A stretch of DNA of 64,000 nucleotides, taken from positions 496,001 through 560,000 of the forward strand of contig NC_009368.1 in the NCBI RefSeq assembly GCF_000092065.1, written 5' to 3'. Under the pieces are notes generated by a model, which was not told the DNA's origin, did no database searches, and was given only the letters and a program-made list of their open reading frames with translations. The position numbers and the translations under genes were made by a program. Shown piece after piece: positions 47,813-56,801 of this stretch (positions are counted from its first letter, which is position 1; each line of letters opens with the position of its first letter). The stretch is from Ostreococcus lucimarinus CCE9901. Lineage: Eukaryota > Chlorophyta > Mamiellophyceae > Mamiellales > Bathycoccaceae.

Positions 47813-48479
47813 ATGACCAACACGTCGTGCACGATCCGCACGCGCAAGTTCATGACGAACCGCCTGCTGCAGCGCCGTCAATTCGTACGTGTCGCGCGCG
47901 CGAGCGAACGCGAGAACCAGCGACGAGGACGAGGACGGGACGATGGGGCGATCCCGCGGCGGGCGGATGCGTCGCGCGCGACGCGCGCGGCGACGGATGG
48001 ATGAGACGCGCGATGGATGAATACTGACGATGAATACTTTTCACGCGCACAGATTCTCGATGTGCTTCACCCGGGTCGCGCCAACGTCGCCAAGGTGCGT
48101 CCAACATCGTGACGGCTTGGGGTTTTTTGACCCTAAAATGCCCGCGCGAGCGACGCGGCTGACTCGAACGCGACGACTGACGATTGATTGGTGTTTAACG
48201 ATGTAGGCTGAGCTCCAAGAGAAGTTAGCTAAGATGTACAACGTGTCCGATGAGAAGTGCGTGTCCATCTTCGGGTTTCGCACGGCGTTTGGTGGCGGTA
48301 AGTCCACCGGGTTTGGTTTGATCTACGACAACCTCGACGCGTTCAAGAAGTTCGAACCGAAGCACCGCCTCATCCGCGCTGGCTTGAAGGATGCCGTCCA
48401 AAAGTCCCGCAAGAACATCAAGGAGAAGAAGAACCGTGTCAAGAAGCTCCGTGGTGGCGCCAAGAACAAGGTTATGTAA
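47813..48479 (+). CDS. RPS24: 40S ribosomal protein S24 (eS24), three exons
   Basis: eS24 is a eukaryotic small-subunit ribosomal protein needed for 18S rRNA maturation. Exon 1 (47813-47884) encodes [20 protein letters not shown] and RRQF. Intron 1 is 168 nt (GTACGT donor, CTGAC branch at 48024-48028, CAG acceptor). Exon 2 (48053-48094) encodes [14 protein letters not shown]. Intron 2 is 112 nt (GTGCGT donor, CTGAC branch at 48177-48181, TAG acceptor). Exon 3 (48207-48479) encodes [15 protein letters not shown] through the [16 protein letters not shown] hallmark and a Lys-rich end. The 128-aa product matches the family length exactly when spliced. It is the only ribosomal protein of the cytosolic set in the window. 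Confidence 0.95.
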
Positions 48480-48863
48480 ATCTTTTGGCTTGGTTCTCAG
48501 AGTGTATGGGGGATGTGTAGGCGAGCGCGCCTTGAAATTAGTTTGGGCACAGCTGTGTGCGACATTAGAAGACGAAGCTTTTACGTAGCGATTGTACTCG
48601 GCTGTTTCACGGCATCGAGTGATTGTAAAACGAGAGAAAGCTGTTTCGGATAAACTCAGCGCCGCGAATCCCGCAACTCGCGCGAGGCGCTTCGCGTCGC
48701 GTCCGAGCGCTTTGAACATAGCGCAGATGAAGGATTTTCGAAACAAAATCAGTCTAATGATCACCTAGGCCCGTATATAACTATTGGAGGGTTTGTGGCG
48801 CATTTTTTATTAGTGCGCCTCGCCCGAGCGCGTCTCTTGAGTTTCACTTCGCGCGCACGCCAG
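48480..48863. other. Convergent spacer between RPS24 and SEC61A
   Basis: This 384-bp spacer contains both 3' UTRs and is moderately AT-rich. A 6-bp stem with GGCGCA/TGCGCC arms around a T-rich loop lies at 48798-48820, about 45 bp beyond the SEC61A stop, and could mark its 3' end. Open frames here have no domain-like content and I recognise no RNA gene. Confidence 0.45.
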
Positions 48864-50294
48864 TTAGCTCAAGACGTTCATGCCCATCTCGAACGCTCTT
48901 TCTTTCTCAAACGTCTCAAAGTATTGATAAATGATCGTGACCGCGAGCAAGATACCAGTACCAGAACCAATCGCACCGAAGAAGTCGGCCACGATCGTCA
49001 ACGCGCCGATGCACATACCGCCGAACGCCGCGGCGATGGGGATGTACCTGTTGAGCTCCTTTTCAATCTTGACGTCGCGATGACCTTTGATGATCATTTG
49101 TTGTTGCTTGAGCTGCTTGGCAACATCTCTGGCGGAAGAACCCGCGACTTCGATCCAAGTCTTAGAGAACAACGCGCAAGCGGAGAGCATGAAGGTGACG
49201 TAGAAGATGGCGTGCAGCGGATTTGCCGCGACGTCAGCCAAAGACGTCGGCGGCGAAATGTAATATACCAAACCACCAGTGGGGATGAGCTGACCATTGC
49301 TTTCGCTCTCGTGCCAGCGACCAAAGAGTTGGATGAAAAAGTTACCACCGTATCTCTTGTATAAGAGTTGGGAGATGAAGTACAAGTTTGACACCAAGGC
49401 AGACTGCAAGATGATCGGCATGTTGGACGTGTAAAAGAGCTTGATGGGATAGTTTTGCACGTAGCCGCGGTTTTGCTTGGATTGGATCGGCAAGTCGACG
49501 CGGAATCCTTGGAAATAGATGACGATGAGGAAGATAAGGATTGTCGACAGCAGATTGGTGATGTTTGGCAAGTTGGTGCGGTAGAACGCTTCCTTGAGCG
49601 CGCGAATCTTGTCCGTGCGCGTGAGCATCAAGTGGAAAAACGCGATGATCGCGCCCTCGAATTCGGTGCCTCGGCCGGTGTTCACCGTGGTCGGAGAGAA
49701 CGCCTTCCAGATGATCGATTCGCACTGATTCGTGGCGATGAACAGAGAGATCCCCGACCCTAAACCGTAGCCCTTTTGCAACAATTCGTCCAAGCAAATG
49801 ACGATTATTCCCGCAAAGAAGAGCTGAATGATGATGAGCAACGCGTTGCCCACCCCCAAGTCGCGCACATCACCGTAGATCCCGCTCACGACGTACGCCA
49901 CGGCCTCGCCGATGGTGATCAACACCCCGAGAAGTTTCTGCGCGCCGTTCAACAGCGCTCTATCTTCCTTGACGCTCTCGTCCACCTCGATGATCTTCGA
50001 CCCCGACAAGAGCTGAATCACCAGCCCCGACGTCACGATTGGCGATATCCCGAGCTCCATGCACGTCCCTCGATTGCTCGCCATGATCACCCGCGCCCAG
50101 TAGAACGGATCCGCTCCGCTCGCGGTGTTGATCCCGTACAGCGGCAGCTGCGAGCACACCAAGAACACGAACAACGCCACGCACGTGTAGAGCGTCTTTT
50201 CGCGAAACGGAATCTTGCGATCGGCCGCCTTGACTTCGGGCAGGAAGCCCAAGAAGGGGCGCACGAGGTGCAGCACGCGGAATCCGCTCGACAT
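48864..50294 (-). CDS. SEC61A: Sec61 translocon alpha subunit
   Basis: Sec61 alpha forms the protein-conducting channel of the ER membrane. The 476-aa product starts [20 protein letters not shown]. The plug segment [20 protein letters not shown], the helix [20 protein letters not shown], the sixth-loop residues in [16 protein letters not shown], and the C-terminal [10 protein letters not shown] all agree with eukaryotic Sec61 alpha. Ten membrane segments are expected. The gene has no intron. It is convergent with RPS24 and divergent from Sec20 across about 320 bp, so two ER-route genes share one spacer. Confidence 0.97.
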   Translation of the reverse strand: MSSGFRVLHLVRPFLGFLPEVKAADRKIPFREKTLYTCVALFVFLVCSQLPLYGINTASGADPFYWARVIMASNRGTCMELGISPIVTSGLVIQLLSGSKIIEVDESVKEDRALLNGAQKLLGVLITIGEAVAYVVSGIYGDVRDLGVGNALLIIIQLFFAGIIVICLDELLQKGYGLGSGISLFIATNQCESIIWKAFSPTTVNTGRGTEFEGAIIAFFHLMLTRTDKIRALKEAFYRTNLPNITNLLSTILIFLIVIYFQGFRVDLPIQSKQNRGYVQNYPIKLFYTSNMPIILQSALVSNLYFISQLLYKRYGGNFFIQLFGRWHESESNGQLIPTGGLVYYISPPTSLADVAANPLHAIFYVTFMLSACALFSKTWIEVAGSSARDVAKQLKQQQMIIKGHRDVKIEKELNRYIPIAAAFGGMCIGALTIVADFFGAIGSGTGILLAVTIIYQYFETFEKERAFEMGMNVLS

Positions 50295-50615
50295 CGCGCG
50301 CGTGCGTTATCTCAACACCAGCGCGCGGCACTGCGGGGACGCACACGCACGAAATCGAAATCCACCCCACTCGAAATCGCCGCGCGCGCGCGCCGACGAC
50401 GCGACGCGGGCGCGGTCGATCCCCCGATGCGCGCGCGAGATCCCTCGATGCGCGCATTCGAGCGACGCGAAACGCCATCATTTACGCCTAAACCGATCAT
50501 GGACAAAAAAATGACGGAAAAATCGTAAACCCCGACAACGCGCGCGGGCGCGCGGGCGTTCGCGCGTTCGGCGCGCGCGGCGTCGCGGCACTGGCGGGCG
50601 TCGTCGTCGCGCGCG
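50295..50615. other. Divergent promoter between SEC61A and SEC20
   Basis: This 321-bp spacer separates two divergent starts. It is GC-rich with several GCGCGC runs near 50376-50400 and 50540-50580. No GATC tract, additional exon or RNA gene is seen. Confidence 0.5.
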
Positions 50616-51512
50616 ATGGATGCGGAGGCGCGAGAGGTGTACGAAGAGATACGCGCGCTGGAGCGGGAGGCGTTGGAGAGGGTGAACGAAGCCCTCGATG
50701 ACGGGCGCGAAGACGCGGAAGCGTCGCGCGAAGACGCGCTGACGAGGGCCAAAGCGTGCGCGCTTCGAGTGCGAGCGCTGATTGAGGAATTGCGGGAAAT
50801 CGGTGACGACGCGGAGAGCGTGGACGCGCGACGAGCGATCGCGAGCGCGGTGAGCGAGCGGGAGTTGGCGTTAGAGAACACGCGGGCGATCATGAGACAC
50901 GCGGTGATCGAGGCGGCGTCGAAAGGGCGAGCGAGAGAAGCTCGAGAACGCGAGGCGCTGCTGACGGGACAGAGCGGGACGAGTCGACACGACGCGACGA
51001 AGGCCAGCGGCGCGGTGTCGATCGCGAGCGAAGCCACGGAGGGATTACGAAGGGCTCGACAAATGATGGCGACGGAGTTGGAGAAGGGCGAGAAGACGTT
51101 GGCGGCGATTACGGAATCGACTGCGACGATGGAGCGAACCGGAACAGAGTACTCAAACCAAACCACAAAGCTTAAATCAGGTCGCCGTTTGCTGACGACG
51201 ATCGAGAGGCAAACATTCATGGATAGAATCATCCTTTGGTTCGGGTTCACGGTCTTTTTGTTGGTCGTTATACACATTTTGTGGAAGCGAACGCCCGTGC
51301 TCGCGAGGTTTCATCCGCTGTACTACAAGTGGTCTTCAAAGACCGCGGCTGTGGCACCGGTCCTCGGTGATTCTTCCAAAGAATCGGCGCATTCGTTCGA
51401 AATTACTCAGCATCCGTCCGATGGTGCGGTGAGCGGGGAATCTGGTGTCGGTGAGGAAGACGACCCTTACAAGATCGGCGTCGAGACGCGTCGCGGCGAC
51501 GGCGAACTTTAG
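50616..51512 (+). CDS. SEC20: Sec20-type SNARE (BNIP1-like), ER/Golgi retrograde traffic
   Basis: Sec20 is a Q-SNARE of the ER that takes part in retrograde Golgi-to-ER fusion with Ufe1/Use1/Sec22. The 298-aa product has N-terminal helices rich in Glu/Arg/Ala and a SNARE helix near residues 138-200 (ASEATEGLRRARQMMATELE, then TLAAITESTATMERTG). A single membrane anchor lies near 205-223 (ILWFGFTVFLLVVIHILW). The segment SGRRLLTTIERQTFMDRI just before the anchor is the Sec20 hallmark. About 75 residues follow the anchor and would be lumenal. No HDEL-like end is present. It is divergent from SEC61A. Confidence 0.88.
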   Translation: MDAEAREVYEEIRALEREALERVNEALDDGREDAEASREDALTRAKACALRVRALIEELREIGDDAESVDARRAIASAVSERELALENTRAIMRHAVIEAASKGRAREAREREALLTGQSGTSRHDATKASGAVSIASEATEGLRRARQMMATELEKGEKTLAAITESTATMERTGTEYSNQTTKLKSGRRLLTTIERQTFMDRIILWFGFTVFLLVVIHILWKRTPVLARFHPLYYKWSSKTAAVAPVLGDSSKESAHSFEITQHPSDGAVSGESGVGEEDDPYKIGVETRRGDGEL

Positions 51513-51571
51513 ACATTTAGCGTCGTTTTAGTCGTGTAAATTACATATTAGCGTAAAGAATCGCGCGCCGT

Positions 51572-52348
51572 TCATTGCGGCGGCGGAACACCTCGGCGCT
51601 TGCGCGGTCGATTCGCTTCGAGAACGCGCTGCTCAGCGGCGCGTTCCTCCTCGGGCGTCAACTTTTCCTTCGTCGCCCACGGGTGGTTTGCAGGAATCTC
51701 CGCCTCGGAGAGGGACTTTTCAAAGTTATCGTTCCCGGCCGCGGAGGCTCGACGACGCTCGCGCGCCGCCAATATTTGTTCCTCCGTCAGTTCGGGCATC
51801 TCCACCGTTCGCACGGATTTCATCATGCCCTTGAAGAACTTTTCCTCGTCCACCTCTCGGTTTTCGTCCAACATCCCGCGCTCCTCCAAATCTCCGAGCG
51901 ATCCTTTGCTACCACTACGTCGCCCGAATAAGAGTTTTTTCAAAATCAACAGCGCCAACGCTCCTCCGGCGTACACCACCGGTCGAGGCGCTTGCTCCAA
52001 CGCGCGCGGTATCCCCTCCGGCACGTCCACGGCCACCGAACCAATCTTCAGCGTCCTCGTCCCCTCCGTCGGCGGTTTCAAGTGCTTCGAGCTCTTCTTC
52101 CCCGACGTCTTCGCGTTCTTCCCATCGCTCTTCCCTCGCTTGACGTTCTTTTTATTCTTTTTATCGTTCGCGTTCACCGCCGCGCTTTTCCGCGCGCGCG
52201 TCACGATCGCTTCACCGCGACCGTGGGTTCGGCGCCCGCGCGCGCGTTTTGAAGTCGAGCTCGAGCTCGAGCTCGACGACGGCCGCGCCGCGTTCGGCGC
52301 GCGCGCCGAGCCCACCATCGCGACGCTCGCGCGCATTACCATCATCAT
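51572..52348 (-). CDS. Plastid-targeted single-pass membrane protein, function unknown
   Basis: I do not recognise the family. The 258-aa product from ATG 52346-52348 begins MMMVMRASVAMVGSAR and a poly-Ser run, a plausible plastid leader. It continues through a Lys-rich segment (NDKKNKKNVKRGKSD). One hydrophobic helix near residues 130-150 (RPVVYAGGALALLILKKLLF) separates it from an acidic, soluble C-terminal part with a helix TVEMPELTEEQILAARERRR and the block AEIPANHPWATKEKLTPEEE. It is convergent with SEC20. Function cannot be inferred. Confidence 0.68.
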   Translation of the reverse strand: MMMVMRASVAMVGSARAPNAARPSSSSSSSSTSKRARGRRTHGRGEAIVTRARKSAAVNANDKKNKKNVKRGKSDGKNAKTSGKKSSKHLKPPTEGTRTLKIGSVAVDVPEGIPRALEQAPRPVVYAGGALALLILKKLLFGRRSGSKGSLGDLEERGMLDENREVDEEKFFKGMMKSVRTVEMPELTEEQILAARERRRASAAGNDNFEKSLSEAEIPANHPWATKEKLTPEEERAAEQRVLEANRPRKRRGVPPPQ

Positions 52349-52825
52349 CACGCGACGTCGCGACCGTCGCGCGCCCGTCCGATCGCGTCGCGATGCGCCG
52401 TCGACGCGCGCGTCGCGATCGAGCGCCTTCGCGCCGTCGCGCCTTCGCGCGTCCGAATGTCCGAGCTGTCGCGCCGCGTTTGAACGCGTCGCGTGCGGGC
52501 GTCGGTTTCGCGATCGCGACGCGATATTTGAGATTTGAGATTCGAAACGCGTACACCGGCGGTTCGGAGCGCCATGTGGCACGATTCGAGTCGCCGACGT
52601 CGCGCGCGCGCCGTCCGCCGTCCGTCCGCGCGTCCGCGCGTCCGTCCGTCGTCGCGCGCGCGCGCGACGGTGCGAACGACGCGCGGGCGACGGTGCGCGC
52701 ACAGCGCGACGCGACGCGCGCGCGCACGGCGACGGCGAGGAAGACGCGAACGCGAACGCTCGAGACGCCCCGCGCGCGCGGAGGCGAGGCGACGGCGAGG
52801 AAGACGCGGACGCGACGCGAACGCG
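52349..52825. other. Divergent spacer between two genes
   Basis: This GC-rich region separates the plastid membrane protein from the large coiled-coil gene. A frame in phase with the right-hand gene is open through it from an ATG at 52574, but its product is almost entirely Arg/Ala and looks like base composition, so it is treated as untranslated. It shows tandem CGTCCGT-like motifs near 52618-52650. Confidence 0.4.
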
Positions 52826-55006
52826 ATGGCGACGACGGCGACGGGCGACGACGGGCGATGGGAAATTGGCGGGAACTTTGACCGCGACGACGGCGCGGGA
52901 CGGGCGCGAAGCGCGATCGAATCGAACCGCTCGAGCGCGCAAACGCGCGATGGATCGCTCGCGCGCAAGCGCGCGACGGAAAGCTCGCCGACGAACGTCC
53001 TGAGCGCGGGCTCGTGCGCGAGCTCCGAGACGAGCGAAGATGGCGATCGGGACGGGCTCGATCGGGGAGGCGAGGAGACTCGGAAGTTTGGCGCGCGTAA
53101 CGTGGCGGTGACGACGGAGTCGTTCGAGTCGAAGGGCGACAAACGCGAGGCGAGGTCACGGGATGGGAGATTGATGCGCCCGATAGCGCCGAGCGCGGAG
53201 AACGACGGGTTGCAAAAGCGCGTGAGCGAGCTGCGAACCGCCTTGAGAACGGCGGAACAAGTGCTAGATAGAACGCAAAATCGATTAGAACTCGCGGAGG
53301 GGGCGAAACGAGCGGCGGAAGCTGAATCGGCCACTTTACGCGCGCGCGTTTGGTCGCTCGAAGGCGCTGAAACGCTGGCGAAGGGCGCCGAGAGCGGTGG
53401 TTCTCTCGACTCTTTGCGAGGACGGCTGCTGAAGGAAGCGACGGTTGAACTCTCGTACGCCGTAAAGATGACTTCTGCGGCCGATCGTAAGGTTCAGATC
53501 CTTCGCCAGGACTGCAAAAAATTACAAGACACTGTCGCCGCGCTTTCCGCGGCTTCTGCGGCTGAACACGCTACGCTATCGATGGAACTGGAGCAAGCGC
53601 GAATGCGCATTCGCTCGGACGCTCGCGAAATCGCCTCGCTCACGGATAGAATGAGACACGCCGAAGCGAACTCCGATCGATTGTGCGGGGCGGATGAATC
53701 AGCAAATAAAGCCATATGTCAGTATCAGGCGGCCGAGAAGGAGGCCCAGCAAGCGAAAGAATCTTTGGCGGAGACGATGCGCCACAACGAATTTCTGCAA
53801 GGACGCGTGAACGAGCTCGAAGAGATGGTCAAGTCTGACGGCACTGCACACTACGATCAAGAATTACGTCGCGTGCGAGAGCATTTGGGTAATGAAATCG
53901 CGCGACTGAACGCAGATTTGAAGCAGGAACGCTCTGGTCGAAAGGCGTTGGAGGTTGAATTGCGCGGCGCGATACAAACCGACACTCCAAAGCGCATCGG
54001 TTCGACAGAGGACGCCGAGCTTGACGCGGAAAGATCGAAGAACGCGGCATTGGTGATAGAAATCGGAGAGTTGAAAGCGCGACTTGAACAAACTCACAGT
54101 CACAGTGGGTCTCCGCGTAAAGATGACTGGTCCAATGCCCTGGGCCTTGGCGGTGACGAGGAGGACGACGACGGGTCCGTCGAAGCGCTGAGTCCTTCAG
54201 GGACGCCGTCTCGAGTACGCGACGCCTTGTTGGCCGCTGCTCGTCTCGAGGTCCAGAAGCTTGGTGAAATGAATCGTAAGCTCGTGCAAGCGAAGCTCGC
54301 GGCGGAAAATGAAAGCATTTCCAAGGCAGAATACGAAGCGGCGCTCACGCGACACAACGAAGCGTGGGCCTCCAAGGTCGCAGAAATCGAATTGGAAGTC
54401 ACGAAAACCAAAGAACAGCTGGCGACGATGCAAATTCAAAACGAAATACTCTCCAGAGAGGTCGAAACGAGCCGACTGGAGTTGGATGAGACGAAAATCG
54501 CCAATCGCGAGCTCGAGTCGTCCCTTGTGTCTCGAACCTCGAACCAACAACAAACGACGGATGAAGGAAGCTGGTTGAAGTTACTCCCGAGAAGGCACTC
54601 CAGCCCAGGCGTTTGTACTCAGCAAGATAATAATTTAGTGTGCTTGGGATCATGGGCGAGTTTAGCGGGCATGGACAACAGCAGTGATGATGATCTGTGC
54701 CGCTTGGAGGAGAATGACGTCGCCGAAGAAGCGACGCAAGAGTCCATTGAACAACCTTCTCGCAAGCAATTGCTGGAGGAGAAATCTCGAAACATCCGTG
54801 AAAGGTTAGCTTCGAGACGGATTAAGCCACCTCTAAGCCCGTTGAAGTTATCGGAACAAGCCATGGAACGATCTATTCGTGAAGGTAGACTGGCCATGGA
54901 AGCCATGAAGGCGTCGAGATCGTCTTTACTTCGCGCTTCGACGTCGTCTCTCAGGAAAGTGCTCTCTAATACGAGTACGATAGATAGACGCGATGGCGAA
55001 TGTTAA
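52826..55006 (+). CDS. Large coiled-coil protein, function unknown
   Basis: This 726-aa protein (from ATG 52826, MATTATGDDGRWEIGG) is dominated by heptad repeats. Examples are LQKRVSELRTALRTAEQVLD, the block LSMELEQARMRIRSDAREIA and AEIELEVTKTKEQLATMQIQ. The first 100 residues are acidic/disordered, and the last 150 hold short conserved-looking motifs (NIRERLASRRIKPPLSPLKL). No motor, kinase or membrane domain is present. Proteins like this often serve as golgins, centrosomal or cytoskeletal tethers, but there is no motif to decide. An ATG at 52574 would add an implausible Arg-rich stretch. Confidence 0.7.
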   Translation: MATTATGDDGRWEIGGNFDRDDGAGRARSAIESNRSSAQTRDGSLARKRATESSPTNVLSAGSCASSETSEDGDRDGLDRGGEETRKFGARNVAVTTESFESKGDKREARSRDGRLMRPIAPSAENDGLQKRVSELRTALRTAEQVLDRTQNRLELAEGAKRAAEAESATLRARVWSLEGAETLAKGAESGGSLDSLRGRLLKEATVELSYAVKMTSAADRKVQILRQDCKKLQDTVAALSAASAAEHATLSMELEQARMRIRSDAREIASLTDRMRHAEANSDRLCGADESANKAICQYQAAEKEAQQAKESLAETMRHNEFLQGRVNELEEMVKSDGTAHYDQELRRVREHLGNEIARLNADLKQERSGRKALEVELRGAIQTDTPKRIGSTEDAELDAERSKNAALVIEIGELKARLEQTHSHSGSPRKDDWSNALGLGGDEEDDDGSVEALSPSGTPSRVRDALLAAARLEVQKLGEMNRKLVQAKLAAENESISKAEYEAALTRHNEAWASKVAEIELEVTKTKEQLATMQIQNEILSREVETSRLELDETKIANRELESSLVSRTSNQQQTTDEGSWLKLLPRRHSSPGVCTQQDNNLVCLGSWASLAGMDNSSDDDLCRLEENDVAEEATQESIEQPSRKQLLEEKSRNIRERLASRRIKPPLSPLKLSEQAMERSIREGRLAMEAMKASRSSLLRASTSSLRKVLSNTSTIDRRDGEC

Positions 55007-55052
55007 AACTTGATGTAAGATATATATACAACATGCCTACATGCTATCACTT

Positions 55053-56645
55053 CTAATATTCCACTCCTCGTTCTTGTGGCGTGAGCAACGTTCCGGCTCG
55101 CATACCGTACGTATCAACAATTTGTTCCTCGCGAGTTCTGAATTCCCACAAGTCTTCCAACTTTGGCCCAAGATCTTTGATGTCGAGCCATTTTTGATCC
55201 AACTTCATCGGTGCTCGCTGTGTCTTCAGTACCACCTTTTCAGGAATCTTGAGAACATTGGGGTACACTCGCTCGTCGCGCGGGATTGTTCGACTAACTT
55301 TCGCCGCCGCCTTGGCGTGAATGTGTGCTTCCGTCAGACGTCTGATTTCGTCCGGATCAGTTACGCCTAAAGTTGCCATATGATCGATCAATTCTGCTTC
55401 GACGTCGAAATCGTCCTCGACCGCCGTGTTTACCGGTTCCCAAACCGCTTCCTCTTGTCCGTCGTTGATGTTCACTTGCGGCACGCTCGATGGGACGTCA
55501 TCAGGCGTCGCTACCTTCGCTCGCGATGGCGTGGCGGCTCTGTCTTTCCTCAGAGCAGAGATCTGAAGCGCTCCTTCGAATATTTGAGGAGGAGTTTGCG
55601 GCGTGCACACCAAGAGTCGGTCGTTCGAAGATACCAAATAATCGCACGTCAGGCAGGCCGAGACGAGCTCGTGCGACGCCACTGTGGACCAATCCTTCGT
55701 GTCGAAAAGTTGCACCGTTCCCTTTCCGATAGTTTCCCCTATCTCTTGCGTACCTAAAGCGAGGATGGCTTCGTCAGCACGGAACGACAGGCAAGTGATA
55801 GCTAATCCTTCGTTATGATCCAACACCTTTTCCAAACGAGCGCTCGCTGCTTCGGTGTTCACACGCCAAACGTGCAAGCATCCATCAGAAGACCCAGCGG
55901 CTACAGTGATATCAGGATCTTTCTGCGTTACTGCTAACGACACGACGTACTTCAGCTGTTCAGATGCGAGTCTGTGCATCATTCGCAACCGAGGCCCGTC
56001 TGCTGCGACACTCCAAATTCTCACCACACCGTCTCTTCCGGCAGAGACGAGCGTACGATTCCCCGAAAGCGCAACGCATCGCACTAAGCCATCGTGCGCA
56101 GTTGTCATACTTGCCACTCGTCGCCCGTCGTCCAAAGCCCAGACCGCTAAGCTTCCATCTTCAGTTCCAGTTGCTGTAATGCTTCCATCCACGCTCACTG
56201 CTAAGCTCGTCACGGGCGCGCTGTGCTTCCCAAGAAGATACACCAAACTAGGCTCGGACTCGCTCTGGGGCAGCGACGTGAAGAGCAAATTTTGTGACTC
56301 CGCCTGGACGACAAGTATGGCCCCCGGTTGGCCTGGGATGAAAGCGAATTGCCACCACGGGCGTCCAGTCGGCGTCGCCACGCCGTCCTTGGCTGTTTGA
56401 AATTGGAACCGCCTGACTTTGCTATCGCCTTGCGTCACCCTGATCGTGCGCAACACCCCCATGTGTTCGATGACGGCGACTAAAGTGCAATCGTTCGGGT
56501 CACCGTGTCCACCGTCGTACAGTTTCCCATCTCTCACCTCCTTCGACGCGTCCTCGAGCACCGGTGCGCCTCGCAGCCCAGCGGCATGTCTCGGCGATGC
56601 GTCGTCCGCGTCGAGCGGTAGCGCGACGAGCTTGAGCCTAGACAT
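55053..56645 (-). CDS. WD40-repeat protein, function unknown
   Basis: The 530-aa product has a central WD40 propeller. Blades include GKHSAPVTSLAVSVDGSITA with TGTEDGSLAVWALDDGRR, then HDGLVRCVALSGNRTLVSAG with RDGVVRIWSV, and GSSDGCLHVWRV. The C-terminal quarter is not WD40. It is acidic then basic, with VEAELIDHMATLGVTDPDEI and HIHAKAAAKVSRTIPRDERV, ending on LLTPQERGVEY. N- and C-terminal non-propeller parts look conserved in character rather than low-complexity, so this is likely a defined family that I cannot name. It is convergent with the coiled-coil gene, 46 bp apart. Confidence 0.78.
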   Translation of the reverse strand: MSRLKLVALPLDADDASPRHAAGLRGAPVLEDASKEVRDGKLYDGGHGDPNDCTLVAVIEHMGVLRTIRVTQGDSKVRRFQFQTAKDGVATPTGRPWWQFAFIPGQPGAILVVQAESQNLLFTSLPQSESEPSLVYLLGKHSAPVTSLAVSVDGSITATGTEDGSLAVWALDDGRRVASMTTAHDGLVRCVALSGNRTLVSAGRDGVVRIWSVAADGPRLRMMHRLASEQLKYVVSLAVTQKDPDITVAAGSSDGCLHVWRVNTEAASARLEKVLDHNEGLAITCLSFRADEAILALGTQEIGETIGKGTVQLFDTKDWSTVASHELVSACLTCDYLVSSNDRLLVCTPQTPPQIFEGALQISALRKDRAATPSRAKVATPDDVPSSVPQVNINDGQEEAVWEPVNTAVEDDFDVEAELIDHMATLGVTDPDEIRRLTEAHIHAKAAAKVSRTIPRDERVYPNVLKIPEKVVLKTQRAPMKLDQKWLDIKDLGPKLEDLWEFRTREEQIVDTYGMRAGTLLTPQERGVEY

Positions 56646-56801
56646 CGTCTACCGCGCGCGAAGACGTTTGCGAGCGCGTTTTCGACCACGTTCGAGTTCG
56701 AGCGCGCCGCCGAGTGCGGTGCTCGTCGCCCGAGCGTCGTCGAGGCCCTTCGATTCAAAACGCCCACACTCTCGCGCGCTCGTTTCGATAACTACCAAAC
56801 C

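Noticed and set aside
48225-48764. Minus-strand ORF over the last RPS24 exon and the following spacer.
   Set aside because: It is the antisense shadow of the ribosomal protein exon, with no domain.
52574-52825. N-terminal extension of the large coiled-coil protein.
   Set aside because: The added 84 residues are almost all Arg/Ala/Ser from GC-rich promoter-like DNA; the start at 52826 gives a normal N-terminus.
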